Positions 30,644 through 33,660 of a stretch of 33,660 bases of DNA are shown here, one piece after another. Every line of letters starts with the position of its first letter. The stretch's first letter is position 1. The DNA is from Dehalococcoidales bacterium (GTDB lineage Bacteria > Chloroflexota > Dehalococcoidia > Dehalococcoidales > RBG-16-60-22), in the NCBI GenBank assembly GCA_016783105.1, contig JADHXF010000011.1:1-33660 (forward strand), written 5' to 3'. The notes beneath the pieces were generated by a model. It saw only the letters and a program-made list of their open reading frames with translations, did no database searches and was not told the origin of the DNA. The position numbers were made by a program, and so were the translations under genes.

Positions 30644-31522
30644 ATGTCAACGGTACCACCTGACGTAAAATCAAAGATTCTGGCTATGCAGAAAGGTGAA
30701 ATAACCGAGCATTTCATCTACCAGAGACTGGCCAAATCGGTGAAGGACTCTCATAACCGGGATGTCCTCAAGCGTATTGCCAGAGATGAACTGAGACACC
30801 ACAACCTGTGGCAGCAGCATACCGGCGAAAAGGCAAGCCCGAGCCGCTTTAAGATATGGTTTTACTATCTCATCTCGCGCGTTTTCGGTCTTACCTTCGG
30901 CATAAAGCTGATGGAGGAAGGGGAGGAAAAGGCACAGGTAGCCTACAACGAAATCGCTCATTTTGTTCCGGAAGCCTCTAATATTGCCAGCGATGAACAC
31001 CGTCATGAGCAGGCGCTGGTCCGCCTGATAGATGAAGAGCGCCTCCACTATGCGGCAGACGTGGTGCGGGGGCTGAATGTGGCCATCGTGGAGCTTACCG
31101 GGACGCTGGCCGGCCTGACGCTGGCGCTGCCCGAGTCCAACCTGATTGTGATGGCCGGGCTGATTGTCGGGGCGGCGATGGTGCTTTCCGTGGCCAGCAC
31201 GGAATACCTGGGGGCAAAATCGGGCGGGGGCAGCCGCAGCCCTTTAAAGGCGGTGCTTTATGGCGGCCTGACCAATGTCGTTACCTTTATCTTTTTACTT
31301 TTCCCCTACCTCGTCTTTGATAACGTCTACCTGTCTCTGGGGGTCATGATTTTCAATGCCATCGTGGTGGTCTTCCTGTTCAGCCTCTACATTTCGGTAG
31401 CCCGGGAAATTTCCTTCCGCAGGCGGTTCTCCGAAATGGCGCTGGCCAGCCTTGGCGTAGCCGCCCTGGCTTTTCTAATCGGTTACCTGGCCCGGACTTT
31501 CCTGCATCTAAATGTCGAATAA
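30644..31522 (+). CDS. Ferritin-like / VIT1 membrane fusion (MbfA-type iron or manganese exporter)
   Basis: This encodes 292 residues in two parts. Residues 1-135 are a rubrerythrin/ferritin-like helical domain with di-iron ligand candidates Glu19 or Glu22, ExxH at 49-52 (ARDELRHH), Glu91-Glu95, Glu103 and ExxH at 118-121 (SDEHRHE). Residues about 140-290 are a VIT1/CCC1-type membrane domain with five hydrophobic helices, including LIVMAGLIVGAAMVLSVAST and a final LASLGVAALAFLIGYLA. MbfA proteins export Fe(II) or Mn(II), with the ferritin part as metal sensor or delivery site. No Shine-Dalgarno is visible before the ATG. It is 71 bp downstream of the GYD gene and might be co-transcribed with it. 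Confidence 0.87.
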   Translation: MSTVPPDVKSKILAMQKGEITEHFIYQRLAKSVKDSHNRDVLKRIARDELRHHNLWQQHTGEKASPSRFKIWFYYLISRVFGLTFGIKLMEEGEEKAQVAYNEIAHFVPEASNIASDEHRHEQALVRLIDEERLHYAADVVRGLNVAIVELTGTLAGLTLALPESNLIVMAGLIVGAAMVLSVASTEYLGAKSGGGSRSPLKAVLYGGLTNVVTFIFLLFPYLVFDNVYLSLGVMIFNAIVVVFLFSLYISVAREISFRRRFSEMALASLGVAALAFLIGYLARTFLHLNVE

Positions 31523-31564
31523 CGGCAAGGCCGGAAGGTGAGGCCGCATTCTATCAAACATCGC

Positions 31565-32812
31565 TTATGGGCTGTACTGGATTTCGGCGTTGGGATAAAC
31601 GGCAACGGCGGCACCATTGCCATTCTTTTCTTGAAGCACCTTCAGGACGTCATCCCACCGGTGTAAAAATATTGCCCTCTCCCTGCCACCGAACCAGGAG
31701 CAGCTCTGGAGGTCAGGGTATTCAGTGAAGACGATAAGGCGGTTGACCTGAGAGGGGATTTTACGTTCCTTTCGCAGCGGTCCCCAGATTGTTTCCCCGA
31801 ATGGCCCTAACAGGTAGTGCGTTACCTGTCCCTCCGGGTGGTTGGCGATAACGACGATATCTCCTCCCTCGGGCTTGAGTGCTGGAAAGGTGATGGACAG
31901 GCCGATCCAGGCTTCGTTCGCCTTGGCGAAGGCATTGGCGATAACGATATCTTTGTTGGCCAGCTTTGGCGTCAGGTAATGCTGCTTTGCTTCTTTAACC
32001 GCTTCTTCATAGGCCGGTTTCAGCGCCCCGGCATAGACGGCCACCGTTTCACCCCACATATTGACCACGCAGTTGATGAGGACGTCAATGCCAGCCAAAT
32101 CGCCTGCTTCCTCTATGTCCAGGCGTCCCAGATTATCGTCGTAGACGCCATGGCCCGTGTACTGAGGCCCTTTCGCCAGTTGAGCCTTGCGGAACATCTT
32201 GTGGTTATGTTCGATGGTCTCGAATGAAGTCACCCCGGGAAGAACGATTTTTCCGCCCCCGCCAAAGCCGGTACTGGGGTGGGGCACCACCGAGCCGATG
32301 GCGATTTTAAGGTCGCAGTTCATCACCTCGTCATTCACGTAGACCTTGGTTCTGTAGGTCTTCGTCGTGCCGATGTACGTGCAGTTGGCGTAAGGATTGT
32401 GGTTGTAGACCGGGAAGCGGGCCAGTGTCTCCTCGCCCAGTTTCTTCACAAAGTCGAGTCGATTCATGGCGCCGTGGCAACCCAGCGCGGCGATAAAGCG
32501 GATATTGCTGTCAGGGATACCGGCGGCGGCCAGCTCCTCGAGCACAAAGGGCACGATTTCCGCCACGCGGGTTACCCGGGTCATATCATCGAAGATGATG
32601 ACCACTTCTTTTTTCCCTCTGGCGAGTTCCCGTAGCGGCGATGTGCCAATCGGTTTGCCGGTGACTGCTTCTTTAATCTGTTCGAGGCTCAGGGCAGGCC
32701 GGTCATAGCCAGCCATGTAGCCCATCTCCACCTGCCAGTTGTCTGGCAGAGATAGCTCCAGTTCTTTTGTGCCGTACCAGGCCATTTGTGGCAATCTGAG
32801 CTTGTTCGACAT
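31565..32812 (-). CDS. LarA-like protein (lactate racemase family, DUF2088)
   Basis: This encodes 415 residues from the ATG at 32812 (AAGGAG upstream); an in-frame ATG at 32842 lacks a ribosome site. LarA enzymes racemise or epimerise 2-hydroxyacids with a nickel-pincer nucleotide bound to a lysine. Counterparts of the known residues keep their spacing: Asp75/76 and Arg79 (FDDMTR), His113 (LGCHGAM), His178 (VVPHPS), Lys188 (GFGGGGK) and His204 (EHNHKM). The C-terminal part around the Lactobacillus LarA Gln295/Lys298 is not alignable, so the substrate probably differs from lactate. The cofactor genes larB, larC and larE are not in the window. A paralog lies 20 bp upstream in the same direction. 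Confidence 0.87.
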   Translation of the reverse strand: MSNKLRLPQMAWYGTKELELSLPDNWQVEMGYMAGYDRPALSLEQIKEAVTGKPIGTSPLRELARGKKEVVIIFDDMTRVTRVAEIVPFVLEELAAAGIPDSNIRFIAALGCHGAMNRLDFVKKLGEETLARFPVYNHNPYANCTYIGTTKTYRTKVYVNDEVMNCDLKIAIGSVVPHPSTGFGGGGKIVLPGVTSFETIEHNHKMFRKAQLAKGPQYTGHGVYDDNLGRLDIEEAGDLAGIDVLINCVVNMWGETVAVYAGALKPAYEEAVKEAKQHYLTPKLANKDIVIANAFAKANEAWIGLSITFPALKPEGGDIVVIANHPEGQVTHYLLGPFGETIWGPLRKERKIPSQVNRLIVFTEYPDLQSCSWFGGRERAIFLHRWDDVLKVLQEKNGNGAAVAVYPNAEIQYSP

Positions 32813-32832
32813 TATGAACTCCTTATAACATA

Positions 32833-33660
32833 CTATAAACAAGACTGTATATCAGCATTAGGGAAAACGGCAACCCTGGCATTGCTGCCATGTTTTTCCT
32901 GAAGAAGTTGTAAGACTTCGTCCCATCTGGTGCAATACATAATCCTGGCATCATCGTCAAACCAGTGACTGCCCGGATGAGGGTATTCATTATAGACAAT
33001 CAGGCGGTTTACCTTCTCCGGTATCATTACCCGCCGGTGCTGCACCGCCCAGGTATCTTTTCCCCAGCGACCCCCAAGATAGTGAGGGACGCGGCCCTCG
33101 GGGTAATTGGCGATAAGGACCACGTCACCACCGCTGCTCAGCGCAGGAAAGGAGATGATAAGACCGACTGAGGTGACGTTGTTCGGGGATGAAACGTTGG
33201 CGATAACGATATCCTTTTCCGCTGTCTCTGGCGTCAGGTAGTGAGTCTTGGCTTCCTGTACGGCGCCGCGGTGAGCGGCGATAATGTCGCCTGTATAGAG
33301 CGCCACCGTCTCCCCCTGACCGTTTATCAGGCAGTTAACGAGGAAATCAACGCCGACTATTCTGGCTGCCTCGTCAATATCCCGGCGCAGGGGATTATTA
33401 TCATAAAGGCCCATGCCGATTTCTGGCTTCTCTTTTTGCTTTTCCCGGCTTTTATGGCCCATCATATGATTATGCTGGATGGTTTCAGAGGAGGCTATGC
33501 CAGGCAGAATGATTTTGCCGCCGCCACTGAACCCGGCAATGTGATGTGGCACGACTAAGCCGATGGCAATCTTCAGGTCGCACTTCATTACCTCTTCGTT
33601 TATATATACTTTCGTCTCAAACGTTTTTGTGGTGCCAGCGCAGGTGCAGTTACCGAAGGC
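32833..33660 (-). CDS. Second LarA-like protein, 5' end beyond the window
   Basis: The frame stays open to the right edge (275 codons visible, first visible residues AFGNCTCAGTTKTFETKVYI). It aligns throughout with the neighbouring LarA-like protein. The region VVPHHIAGFSGGGKIILPGI carries the His and the cofactor-binding Lys, and QHNHMM the next His; the N-terminal Asp/Arg and first His are outside the window. By eye the two copies are clearly paralogous but far from identical, so this is an old duplication. They probably form one operon, and the pair could act on different hydroxyacids or as a hetero-oligomer. Confidence 0.87.
   Translation of the reverse strand, partial: AFGNCTCAGTTKTFETKVYINEEVMKCDLKIAIGLVVPHHIAGFSGGGKIILPGIASSETIQHNHMMGHKSREKQKEKPEIGMGLYDNNPLRRDIDEAARIVGVDFLVNCLINGQGETVALYTGDIIAAHRGAVQEAKTHYLTPETAEKDIVIANVSSPNNVTSVGLIISFPALSSGGDVVLIANYPEGRVPHYLGGRWGKDTWAVQHRRVMIPEKVNRLIVYNEYPHPGSHWFDDDARIMYCTRWDEVLQLLQEKHGSNARVAVFPNADIQSCL

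Noticed and set aside
31565..33660. The two LarA-like frames as one split gene
   Set aside because: They align with each other over the same region and each has the His/Lys set, so they are tandem paralogs.
1..33660. CRISPR array, rRNA or complete tRNA
   Set aside because: No regularly spaced identical repeats, rRNA core sequences or complete cloverleafs were seen on either strand.

Overview
The window reads as bacterial chromosome from an anaerobic heterotroph. My best guess is a Chloroflexota (Dehalococcoidia-like) genome. I infer this from the gene mix (Liv-type importers with acyl-CoA ligases, IorAB, PdxA-like/DUF1537 genes, LarA-like proteins, MbfA-like protein) and not from any marker gene, so the taxonomy is tentative. 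Base composition looks higher in GC in the metabolic part (right of about 4.4 kb) than in the left 4 kb.

Left accessory region (1-4405). A VapBC-type toxin-antitoxin pair (toxin cut by the window edge) is followed by a gene-poor stretch with two small proline-rich ORFs. Each is followed by a diverged copy of a non-coding repeat of about 270 bp. The first repeat copy is interrupted by a 584-bp insert carrying a predicted lipoprotein gene. The insert has imperfect 22-bp terminal inverted repeats and a 7-bp direct repeat at its ends, and the second repeat copy preserves the uninterrupted site. A 338-residue HTH/coiled-coil protein of unknown role follows. The region ends at a 38-nt 5' half of a tRNA-Trp gene broken at the anticodon loop, a likely integration scar.

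Middle region (4441-16818), small acids and sugars. A D-aminoacylase-like amidohydrolase is divergent from an NHL-propeller gene and a D-2-hydroxyacid dehydrogenase. A leftward set follows (HpaI-type aldolase, second hydroxyacid dehydrogenase, SDR). Then come cinA and a rightward operon of zinc alcohol dehydrogenase, DUF1537 kinase and two PdxA-like dehydrogenases, which resembles four-carbon acid-sugar catabolism.

Right region (16831-30145), uptake and breakdown of amino acids or aryl/branched acids. A leftward array holds iorA, iorB, an aminotransferase, a hotdog thioesterase, then (after a terminator and leader) an acyl-CoA ligase, livH, livM, livK, livF and a PaaK-like ligase. The matching livG lies on the opposite strand, convergent to the PaaK-like gene. 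Together these could import amino acids, transaminate them to 2-oxoacids, oxidise those to acyl-CoA through IorAB, and interconvert acids and CoA esters.

Right end (30267-33660): a GYD-domain protein, a ferritin-like/VIT1 fusion (MbfA-type), and two tandem LarA-like (lactate racemase family) genes, the second cut by the window edge.
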